NCBI GenBank assembly: GCA_910579495.1 | Contig: CAJTVD010000082.1 | Location: forward strand, 1 to 15,428 | From: an uncultured Lachnospiraceae bacterium | GTDB lineage: Bacteria > Bacillota > Clostridia > Lachnospirales > Lachnospiraceae | Direction: 5' to 3' | DNA: 15,428 nucleotides | Shown here: positions 7,109 through 13,564 of the stretch, piece after piece | How the letters are laid out: each line of letters begins with the position of its first letter | Numbering within the stretch: the stretch's first letter is position 1 | Program-made: the position numbers and the translations under genes | Notes under the pieces: generated by a model | What the model was told of the DNA's origin: nothing | The model's database searches: none | Seen by the model: only the letters and a program-made list of their open reading frames with translations

Positions 7109-7380
7109 ATGAGCAAATTAACAAAATACGAAATGGAAACAATCGTCAATTATAATGTTGCAGAGCAGACAGCTACCTTGTTGAAGCCTATCCGGAAAGT
7201 TACAGGCTGGTAGACCAGACAGACATAGATAAGACCTAATCCATGCCAAAATCACACGTTACTTACCATAAGCCGAGAACCGTAAGCGCCGAACAGAGGG
7301 AACAGGCAAGGTTAAGAATGGCACAAATAAATTCCGGCGATAACTGCCGTAAGGAATATGACGATTCTGACACTATTTAA
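7109..7380 (+). pseudogene. Broken small conserved protein of conjugative elements
   Basis: AAGGAGG at 7092-7098 precedes ATG 7109. The frame reads MSKLTKYEMETIVNYNVAEQ and closes at TAG 7211-7213. A second frame resumes the protein at about 7183 (YPESYRLVDQTDIDKT), hits a nonsense TAA at 7237-7239, then continues SMPKSHVTYHKPRTVSAEQR to TAA 7378-7380. This matches a ~90-100 residue hypothetical protein found between the helicase region and RepA in Tn1549-like elements. It has lost about 15 residues to a frame-changing deletion near 7175-7190 and carries a nonsense codon. The gene is certainly dead. Confidence 0.65.
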
Positions 7381-7400
7381 AGGGAAGGAGAAAAGGGAAA

Positions 7401-7664
7401 ATGCAGTTTGGATATTTTTATGGGAAACAGAGCAGCCAGTATACTTTTTACCGCATACCGAAGCAGTTATTTGCAGAGCGCCAGTTTGATGCGCTGTCAA
7501 TCGGGGCAAAGCTGCTTTATGGCATGATGATAGACCGTATGGAGCTGTCACAGAAAAATGGGTGGATAGACAAACAAGGCAGGGCATACATAGTACCCAC
7601 CGACAAAAGGATTTTAATGCTGTTAAAGAGGGAGAATTACCTGTTCGTCTTACAAGAAATGTAG
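7401..7664 (+). pseudogene. N-terminal fragment of RepA-like replication initiator
   Basis: A purine-rich ribosome region (AAGGGAAGGAGAAAAGGG) precedes ATG 7401. Residues 1-64 (FGYFYGKQSSQYTFYRIPKQ, then LSIGAKLLYGMMIDRMELS and NGWIDKQGRAYI) match the winged-helix N-terminus of RepA_N-type replication initiators carried by Tn1549-like elements and Firmicutes plasmids. Homology fades at about residue 65, where a GCGNQKA-like recognition region should follow. The frame instead ends at TAG 7662-7664 after 87 residues, against ~200-300 for the family. At about 7590-7640 the coding signal passes to another frame, so this is a deletion junction. The fragment is unlikely to initiate replication. Confidence 0.65.
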
Positions 7665-7813
7665 GTAAGGTAACATATGTCTTGTATTGGGTGCTGGAAA
7701 ATGAAGAAGCACATGCAAGAATTTCAAAACTTGGTGTAGAGAAATTCTATAAACGTTGGAATCGCTGTTCAACCACAATGCCTAAAATAATTTTAGGTGA
7801 AAATGTGGTTTAG
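7562..7813 (+). pseudogene. Unrecognised coding fragment fused behind RepA remnant
   Basis: In a frame different from the RepA fragment, a protein-like stretch begins around 7590-7610: KDFNAVKEGELPVRLTRN, then KVTYVLYWVLENEEAHARI and a C-terminus with a Tyr-Lys-Arg-Trp motif ending GENVV at TAG 7811-7813. The first ~12 codons of the open frame are RepA DNA read out of frame, so the real gene's start has been deleted. I do not recognise the family. The basic and aromatic composition and regular hydrophobic spacing look like genuine protein. It appears to be the C-terminal ~70 residues of another gene brought in by the deletion. Confidence 0.35.
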
Positions 7814-7927
7814 ACTTCAAATTCAGATTTGTCGGAGAGTAACACAACAAAAAACATCGTTCTAAAAGTCAATAGATTTTTTGGGTCTCTGCCGCAGCAG
7901 TGCAGATGGGACGGAGTGAAATGCCTA

Positions 7928-7957
7928 TTGTATTTCTGGCTTTGGTTATGATACAAT
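7928..7957 (+). promoter_or_regulatory. Candidate sigma-A promoter upstream of the DUF2264 gene
   Basis: TTGTAT (7928-7933) and TACAAT (7952-7957) are separated by 18 bases and lie about 90 bases before the DUF2264 start. The rest of 7814-8047 contains no terminator or RNA gene that I can support. The same bases are also open as a short frame (7921-8058), so the call is tentative. Confidence 0.35.
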
Positions 7958-8047
7958 TTTATAAAAACCCTCTTTGGCATCTAAAGAAGCCGCACAAAAA
8001 ATGGATGCTTCCCACACAGACAACACATAGGAAAGGCAGGTACGGAT

Positions 8048-10189
8048 ATGGTATTTAAGGTGGTAGGCCCGGATAAAAAATTAAGCCCCTATACAGGGAT
8101 GGCGAGAAAGCACTGGCTGGATGCCGGCCGGTATTTGCTGGAGGGTGTTTTCAGGAATATCCCCGGCATGGATTCCCCTGTGGTGATGCCCCGGAAGGAA
8201 ACAAAGATCACCTACCCTCACCTGGATGCCCCCAAGGAGCAGCAGGAAGCGGAGCGCAAGGCGGAGATCTTTGAGGGACTTGCCAGATCTTTTTTCATTG
8301 CATCCGTAATGATCCATAATGAGCCGGACATAGAGGTATGCGGGATCCGGCTGCGGGACTATTACCAAAAGCACATTCTCCGGGCCTGTACCAGAGGGGA
8401 TCAGGTTTATGTGGGGAATTATGGGGAAATGGTAAAGCTCACCGGGGCGGAGGGGTCTTTCCGCAGTTTCCAGCAGACGGTGGAGACCTGTGCCCTGGTG
8501 ATTGGCCTGGACGCCTGCAGGGAACAGGTCTGGATGAGCTATACCAGGGAGGAAAGAGACCGGATCGCCGGGCTGATATCCAGTTTTGCCCACGGGAATA
8601 CCGTTCCCCAGAACTGGCGGCTGTTTAATATGCTGGATATGGCGTTTCTTTATAAAGAAGGCTATCCTATTGACCAGGAGATCATGGCAGACCATGCCCA
8701 GGCGATCTTAAATTACACTGTAGGGGACGGCTGGTACCGGGATGGGCAGGGCTTTGACTATTATTCCTGCTGGGCATTTAATCTTTATACGCCTATCTGG
8801 AATGATTGGTATGGGTATGAAAACGAACCTTATCTGGCAAAACGCTTTGAGGAATGCGCCAATCAGTTGATGGAGACTTATCCGGACTTTTTTGACAGGG
8901 ATGGTTATACCAATATGTGGGGAAGAAGCTGTATCTACAGAAATGGCGCCACCAGCCCCCTGTGTGCCAATTTCCTTCTGCCTGATCCGGCGGCTGACCC
9001 GGGACGGGCAAGGCGGATTGCCTCCGGCTCCCTTTTGCAGTTTTTGGCCAGAGACGATTTCCTTTATGAGGGCGTCCCCACCCTTGGATTTTATGGCCAG
9101 TTTACCCCCCTGGTGCAGGGATATTCCTGTGCGGAATCTCCCTTGTGGCTGGGAAAGGCGTTCCTTTGCCTTAAGCTGCCGGCAGGCCATCCTTTTTGGA
9201 CAGCCACTGAAAATAATGGGACCTGGGACCGGCTAAAGCCCGGGGAAGTGAAGGAAACTGTCCTTTCTGGCCCGGCTCTTTGTTATACCAACCATGAAGC
9301 CACTGGGGAGACCATCCTGCGCAGCGGCAAGGTCTATCAAAATGCCTGGGATATCCACGGGATGTGGAACTACAGTAAGCTGAATTATAACACCAAATAT
9401 CCCTGGGAAGCAACGCCCACAGGAGGGCAGGGGGTGCTTCCCAGGGTGGGGGAGACAGAAGAAGTCTGTGAGTCCCAGCAGTACCTTCTCTTTGAAGGGG
9501 GTGAAAAAACGCCTTCCCGGGGGAACCTGACCGTCTGGTGCGGCCAAAGGGAGGGGGTCTTGTACCGGAGACAGTTTTTTAACGGCAGCCTTGAAACTGA
9601 GCAGCATTGGATGCAGGCGTTGAACCTTGCGGATTTCCCCGTGGGAAGGGGCATTTTCCGGGTGGATAAGCTGCGGCTGTCCCGAAGGCCGGCAGTCCTC
9701 ACCCTTGGTTCCTATGGATTCCCGGACAATCCGGGACCGGATACAAGCGCCACGAAGATCGTCCGGATGGAAGAGACGCTTCCTGACGGCAGCCTTGCCC
9801 AGGCAGTGATCTTGATGGGATATGACCATATGGGAGTGCCCAGGCAGATGGCAATGACCTGCTACCGGGGGTGGGAAAGGATGGATGTGGTACATAGCAG
9901 GGGAACCAATCCGGACTCAGAAAATTCTCTGGTGGTGTATGCCGCCATGGAGAGCCGTAAGCAGTACGGGAGCCGGGAGCCTTACCTACTCATTTCTCAG
10001 GTGATCACGGCTCAGGTATCCCGGGAGGAGGCAGGGGAATGCGTATTTACCCAGGAGGAATTGTTCCCCATAAGAGAGATCCTGTACGAAGATATGCCGG
10101 GCACAGGCGCCTATGGCACCACCACCATCTGCCTGAAAAACGGAGAAAGGAAGAAGATTAATTTTGAAGGGATGGAGGCGGCTTTTTAG
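8048..10189 (+). CDS. DUF2264 domain protein, probable (alpha/alpha)6-barrel carbohydrate-acting protein
   Basis: This is a 713-residue cytoplasmic protein with no signal peptide or membrane segment. The N-terminal ~370 residues carry the DUF2264 hallmarks: EGLARSFF, NWRLFNMLDMAFL (Trp190), GDGWYRDGQGFDYYSCWAF (226-244), YPDFFDRDGYTNMWGRS and a run of aromatic residues lining the putative cleft. The C-terminal half is beta-rich (residues ~400-700), as in the two-domain members. DUF2264 proteins resemble toroidal glycoside hydrolases and polysaccharide lyases and occur in sugar-utilisation loci, but I know of no assigned reaction. GGAAAGGCAGG at 8030-8040 is a modest ribosome site. The gene is visibly more GC-rich (many CCC, GCC and CTG codons) than the heptose operon, suggesting it belongs to the host chromosome or a different import. 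No transporter or sugar regulator sits beside it. Confidence 0.8.
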   Translation: MVFKVVGPDKKLSPYTGMARKHWLDAGRYLLEGVFRNIPGMDSPVVMPRKETKITYPHLDAPKEQQEAERKAEIFEGLARSFFIASVMIHNEPDIEVCGIRLRDYYQKHILRACTRGDQVYVGNYGEMVKLTGAEGSFRSFQQTVETCALVIGLDACREQVWMSYTREERDRIAGLISSFAHGNTVPQNWRLFNMLDMAFLYKEGYPIDQEIMADHAQAILNYTVGDGWYRDGQGFDYYSCWAFNLYTPIWNDWYGYENEPYLAKRFEECANQLMETYPDFFDRDGYTNMWGRSCIYRNGATSPLCANFLLPDPAADPGRARRIASGSLLQFLARDDFLYEGVPTLGFYGQFTPLVQGYSCAESPLWLGKAFLCLKLPAGHPFWTATENNGTWDRLKPGEVKETVLSGPALCYTNHEATGETILRSGKVYQNAWDIHGMWNYSKLNYNTKYPWEATPTGGQGVLPRVGETEEVCESQQYLLFEGGEKTPSRGNLTVWCGQREGVLYRRQFFNGSLETEQHWMQALNLADFPVGRGIFRVDKLRLSRRPAVLTLGSYGFPDNPGPDTSATKIVRMEETLPDGSLAQAVILMGYDHMGVPRQMAMTCYRGWERMDVVHSRGTNPDSENSLVVYAAMESRKQYGSREPYLLISQVITAQVSREEAGECVFTQEELFPIREILYEDMPGTGAYGTTTICLKNGERKKINFEGMEAAF

Positions 10190-10230
10190 CTTCTGAAGAA
10201 GGTATTCTTTAGGATAGAAGGGGGCATGTT

Positions 10231-11943
10231 ATGGTGATGAAGGCAAAACTTCCCATGGGGATCGAAAATTTCAGGCGGCTACGCACAGAGGGGTTTTACT
10301 ATGTGGATAAAACAGGGCTCATCAAAGACTTTCTGGAAAACCTGGCATATGTAAATTTGTTTACACGTCCAAGGCGGTTTGGAAAAACGCTGAATATGAG
10401 TATGCTCAAATATTTTTTTGAAATTGGAAGTGAACGCAGGCTTTTTGACGGGCTGGAGATTTCCAAGGAAAAAGACCTTTGTGAGGAATATATGGCAAAA
10501 TTCCCGGTAATATCCATAACATTAAAGGGAGCCAGTGGCGGGACTTTCCAGGAAGCAAAAGGAATGCTCCGGCGGATCATTGGGAATGAAGCAATGCGGT
10601 ATCAGCTCCTTATGCAGAGTGACAGGCTGACACAGATAGAACGGGGCCAGTATGAGGCGCTGGTCAATATAGATAAAACTGGCGCATTTACAATGTCAGA
10701 CGATCTTTTGGAGGACAGCCTGCTGGTTTTGTCAAAGCTTTTGCAGAAACACTATGGAAAAGGCGTGGTTATGCTGATTGATGAATATGATGTGCCCCTT
10801 GAAAAGGCATATCAGTCAGGATACTATGGCTCTATGATGGAGCTGGTCAGAGGTTTATTCGGGAATGCATTTAAAACGAATGACAGTTTGGAATTTGCAG
10901 TACTTACCGGGTGTCTTAGAGTATCAAAAGAGAGTATTTTTACCGGCCTGAATAATTTCAGTGTATATACAATAAAAGATGTCCAGTATAATGAGGCCTT
11001 TGGGTTTACAGATGAAGAAGTAAGGGAGATGCTTCAATATTATGGCTTCATGGAAAAATATCATGCCATTAAGGAGTGGTATGACGGCTATCGCTTTGGA
11101 AATCTTGCCATCTACTGCCCATGGGATGTGGTTTGTTATTGCCATGCCCTGAAAATGCAGCCATCTGCGGAACCTCAGAATTATTGGGTGAATACCAGCA
11201 GCAACGATATTATCAGAAGTTTCCTTGGCAGGGCAAATGCAACAACCAGAAATGAAATTGAAATGCTGATGAATGGAGGCAGTATCAAAAAGATGGTTCA
11301 CCAGGAACTGACATACAGGGATTTTGGCTCTGGGCAGGATAACCTTTGGAGCATTCTCTTTACAACAGGCTATCTGACACAACGCTGTACACTGGCCGGG
11401 GATTTGACAGAGCTTGTTATCCCAAACAGGGAGATCCGGTGGATTTTTACTTGGCAGATACACAAGTGGTTTGGCGAAGAGACTGTACGGAATACAGGCA
11501 GGCTGGAAAAGTTTTGCAGGGCATTTCAGGAGAATGATGCCATGGCCATAGAGAATGGTTTTAATGATTATCTTGGGGATATGATCAGCATCCGTGATAC
11601 TGGTGCCCCAAAAGAGATGAAAGAGAATTTTTATCACGGGATTCTGCTGGGGATCCTGGGAAATAGAAATGACTGGATTGTACGGTCAAATGCTGAATCA
11701 GGGGAAGGATACAGCGATATCAGCATAGAAATCAGGCAAAAAAGGATTGGGATTGTCATTGAACTAAAATATGCCAGGGATGCTGCCTTTGAGTGGGGGT
11801 GCAGGGAGGCGCTAAAGCAGATCAGGGACAAAAAATATAAGGATTCCCTGCTAAAGAATGGTATGGAGACAATCTACCAGTATGGAATTGCCTGCTACAG
11901 GAAACAGTGCAGGGTAGTGTCTGGGCCGGTAACAATGGAATAG
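10231..11943 (+). CDS. AAA-ATPase_like / PD-(D/E)XK nuclease-like protein
   Basis: The 570-residue protein has a family-defining start (MGIENFRRLRTEGFYYVDKT), a Walker-A-like loop in FTRPRRFGKT (residues 44-53) and a Walker B in VVMLIDEYD (179-187), giving the PF09820-type ATPase domain. The C-terminus (~460-565) is a PDDEXK_9 domain: ESGEGYSDIS with Asp496, then IVIELKYA with Glu511 and Lys513, matching a D-(15)-ExK nuclease core. All core residues are present. The family is extremely abundant, often in many copies, in gut Firmicutes and Bacteroides. Its role is unproven; a link to mobile elements or nucleic-acid processing is only suspected. A G-rich site (AAGGGGGC) precedes ATG 10231. The gene ends 32 bases before the response regulator, so co-transcription is possible, but a functional link is not implied. 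Confidence 0.85.
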   Translation: MVMKAKLPMGIENFRRLRTEGFYYVDKTGLIKDFLENLAYVNLFTRPRRFGKTLNMSMLKYFFEIGSERRLFDGLEISKEKDLCEEYMAKFPVISITLKGASGGTFQEAKGMLRRIIGNEAMRYQLLMQSDRLTQIERGQYEALVNIDKTGAFTMSDDLLEDSLLVLSKLLQKHYGKGVVMLIDEYDVPLEKAYQSGYYGSMMELVRGLFGNAFKTNDSLEFAVLTGCLRVSKESIFTGLNNFSVYTIKDVQYNEAFGFTDEEVREMLQYYGFMEKYHAIKEWYDGYRFGNLAIYCPWDVVCYCHALKMQPSAEPQNYWVNTSSNDIIRSFLGRANATTRNEIEMLMNGGSIKKMVHQELTYRDFGSGQDNLWSILFTTGYLTQRCTLAGDLTELVIPNREIRWIFTWQIHKWFGEETVRNTGRLEKFCRAFQENDAMAIENGFNDYLGDMISIRDTGAPKEMKENFYHGILLGILGNRNDWIVRSNAESGEGYSDISIEIRQKRIGIVIELKYARDAAFEWGCREALKQIRDKKYKDSLLKNGMETIYQYGIACYRKQCRVVSGPVTME

Positions 11944-11975
11944 GTGCCAGGCCATGGGGATACAAGGGTATTAAT

Positions 11976-12674
11976 ATGAAAATTGCAGTCTGTGATGATG
12001 AGAAGGTACAGTGTACATTGCTGTCAGATTATTTAGGGGATTGGGGGAGAGGCAGGGGAATCCTGACGGAGGTTATCTGTTTCCCAAGTGGGGAAAGCCT
12101 CCTTTTTGCCTGGGAGGAAGAGGTGTTTGACCTTCTTATCCTGGATATTGAAATGGGCGGCATAAGCGGCATGGCGCTTGCAGAAAAGATTCGGAAGGAA
12201 AATGAGGATATCCCCATTCTCTTTGTTACTGGTTATGACGAATACATGGCCCAGGGGTATGAGGTGGCGGCGCTGCACTATCTGCTGAAGCCTGTTCACA
12301 GGGAAAAGCTGTTTGAAGTATTGGACGGATTACAGAGAAGGAAAAAACCGGAAGAAAAACTGCCCTTTCCCACATCCGGGGGATATATATTGCTTCCTGC
12401 CTCCCAGATTTGGTATGTAGAGGCCATGGGACATGATTGCCTGTTATGTACGGCGGGAGAAAAAAGCCACATCCGCACATCCATTGGGGAGGTACTTAAG
12501 ATGCTTGGGGATAAAAAGGAGTTTGTCCGTTGCCACCGTTCCTATGTGGTGAATTTACAGCACATAGGAGCCATTGTCAGGGCGGAGGTTGTAATGGACG
12601 ACGGAACCCGGCTTCCCATAAGCCGGAGAGTGCACAAAGAGGTAAACGAGGCTTTTATCCGAAATTATAAGTAA
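11976..12674 (+). CDS. LytTR-family response regulator
   Basis: The 232-residue regulator is set to start at ATG 11976 (AAGGG at 11964-11968), giving the receiver opening MKIAVCDDE; an upstream in-frame GTG at 11907 lies inside the preceding gene. The receiver domain (1-~120) has acidic Asp7/Asp8, phospho-acceptor Asp57 in LLILDIEMGG, a Thr in FVTGYDEY and Lys in LLKPVH. Residues ~130-232 are a LytTR DNA-binding domain (IWYVEAMGHDCLL, FVRCHRSYVVNL, PISRRVHKEV). This class includes AgrA and usually binds paired 9-bp direct repeats on one helix face. Such a pair is found at 13422-13451, before the ABC exporter. The partner kinase follows after 19 bases. Confidence 0.92.
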   Translation: MKIAVCDDEKVQCTLLSDYLGDWGRGRGILTEVICFPSGESLLFAWEEEVFDLLILDIEMGGISGMALAEKIRKENEDIPILFVTGYDEYMAQGYEVAALHYLLKPVHREKLFEVLDGLQRRKKPEEKLPFPTSGGYILLPASQIWYVEAMGHDCLLCTAGEKSHIRTSIGEVLKMLGDKKEFVRCHRSYVVNLQHIGAIVRAEVVMDDGTRLPISRRVHKEVNEAFIRNYK

Positions 12675-12693
12675 GGCACAGGGGGAGGACGTT

Positions 12694-13410
12694 ATGGCGG
12701 CAGGGGCAATTGGTATAATGGTTCTCATAAATTTTTTGTTGTGGCGTTTTTGGATGCCATGGTATGTGGGCCGCCGGATTGCACGTTTCCAGAATGAACT
12801 GGTGGATAGGCATTATGATGAGGTGGAGATTATGTACCGGAAGATGCGGGGATGGCGGCACGATTACCACAACCATATCCAGGCGCTGAAGGCTTACTTA
12901 AGCCTGGCCCAGAACCAGCAGGCATCCGAATACCTGGATGGCCTGGAAAAGGATTTGGCAGAGGTGGATACCGTACTGAAAACAGGGAATGTGATGGTGG
13001 ATGCGATTTTAAACAGTAAGCTTTCCCTGATACAGGAGAAAAATATTGCAGTGGACGCTGTAGCCCTTGTACCGGGAAAGGTGTCTGTTTCAGGGGTGGA
13101 TTTGTCTGTGCTGATCGGCAATCTTCTGGATAATGCCATGGAAGCCTGCATGGAGCTTCCGGCAGGGAAAGAGCGCTTTATCCGCATATACATTGACATT
13201 ATGAAAAAGCAGCTCTATATTGCAGTTACCAATTCTATGAAGGGGAAGGCCCAAAAAGCTGGAGGGCGGTTTCTTTCCCGGAAAGAGGGCACCCATGGCT
13301 TTGGCCTGTACCGGATTGACGGAATTGTGGCCAAATACGGTGGCTATTTGAAGCGCAGGACAGAGGAAGGGGTATTTGCCACAGAGATTACGCTGCCTCT
13401 TGTGCAATAG
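12694..13410 (+). CDS. Short GHKL sensor histidine kinase with one membrane segment
   Basis: The 238-residue kinase is of the AgrC/ComD-like GHKL class. Residues ~4-24 form the only membrane segment. An RxxRHDYHNHIQ box (His56) is the phospho-acceptor, LIGNLLDNAMEA (141-151, Asn147) is the N box, and THGFGLYRI (200-208) is the G box. The canonical DNG of the G1 box is replaced by VTNS, as is common in this subfamily. Family members usually have five to seven membrane helices and ~430 residues, so the whole sensory part is missing. There is no extracellular domain, so the signal is probably received through a membrane partner, such as the downstream exporter. GGGGGAGG at 12681-12688 gives a strong ribosome site 19 bases or less after the regulator's stop. 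Confidence 0.9.
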   Translation: MAAGAIGIMVLINFLLWRFWMPWYVGRRIARFQNELVDRHYDEVEIMYRKMRGWRHDYHNHIQALKAYLSLAQNQQASEYLDGLEKDLAEVDTVLKTGNVMVDAILNSKLSLIQEKNIAVDAVALVPGKVSVSGVDLSVLIGNLLDNAMEACMELPAGKERFIRIYIDIMKKQLYIAVTNSMKGKAQKAGGRFLSRKEGTHGFGLYRIDGIVAKYGGYLKRRTEEGVFATEITLPLVQ

Positions 13411-13412
13411 GA

Positions 13413-13550
13413 ATGAATGTAATTCGTGCGGAATGGGATACCATTTATGCGCGGATTATTTTTTTGGGTTTATTTATGGTATTATGGGGGCAGTTTAGGA
13501 ATCAAGGGCAATTGGAAGTATCTTGTGTAGATTTTAGTGCATTTGTATAG
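13413..13550 (+). CDS. Candidate 45-residue hydrophobic peptide between kinase and exporter (speculative)
   Basis: An open frame starts at ATG 13413, two bases after the kinase stop, and ends at TAG 13548-13550, whose last bases overlap the exporter's ribosome site (AGGAAGG 13549-13555). The peptide has a charged N-terminus (VIRAEWDTIYAR), a hydrophobic core (IIFLGLFMVLW) and a C-terminal part with one cysteine followed by aromatic residues (SCVDFSAFV). This suits a secreted or membrane peptide, and the location fits an exported signal. Against it, the only ribosome-like bases (AGGA) lie one base from the ATG, which is too close, and the same DNA holds a convincing promoter. I regard chance as the more likely explanation. 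Confidence 0.2.
   Translation: MNVIRAEWDTIYARIIFLGLFMVLWGQFRNQGQLEVSCVDFSAFV
13422..13485 (+). promoter_or_regulatory. Putative LytTR operator and extended -10 promoter for the ABC exporter
   Basis: ATTCGTGCG (13422-13430) and ATTTATGCG (13443-13451) agree at 7 of 9 positions and start exactly 21 bp apart, two helical turns. This is the spacing of AgrA/LytTR direct-repeat sites. The second copy, read as CCATTTATG, matches the AgrA-type ACAGTTAAG at 6 of 9 positions. Downstream is an extended -10, TGGTATTAT (TG at 13477-13478, hexamer TATTAT 13480-13485), while the -35 zone (~13456-13461, TTATTT) is poor. A weak -35 with activator sites just upstream is the usual design of LytTR-activated promoters. 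Binding by the regulator at 11976-12674 is inferred. Confidence 0.5.
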
Positions 13551-13564
13551 GAAGGGATAGAGGG

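Noticed and set aside
7921..8058. A 45-codon frame (starts MPIVFLALVM) with GGAG just upstream, overlapping the DUF2264 start by 11 bases.
   Set aside because: It overlaps a plausible promoter and the start of a firm gene, has a low-complexity basic tail and resembles no known peptide. It is likely chance, though the ribosome site is acceptable.
8081..9895. Several long minus-strand open frames (up to 220 codons) opposite the DUF2264 gene.
   Set aside because: They are antisense shadows of a GC-rich gene, rich in Pro, His, Arg and Ser, without ribosome sites or family motifs.
10924..11637. A 237-codon minus-strand open frame opposite the AAA/PDDEXK gene.
   Set aside because: The opposite strand encodes a protein with complete Walker and nuclease motifs. 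The antisense translation has no coherent domain pattern.
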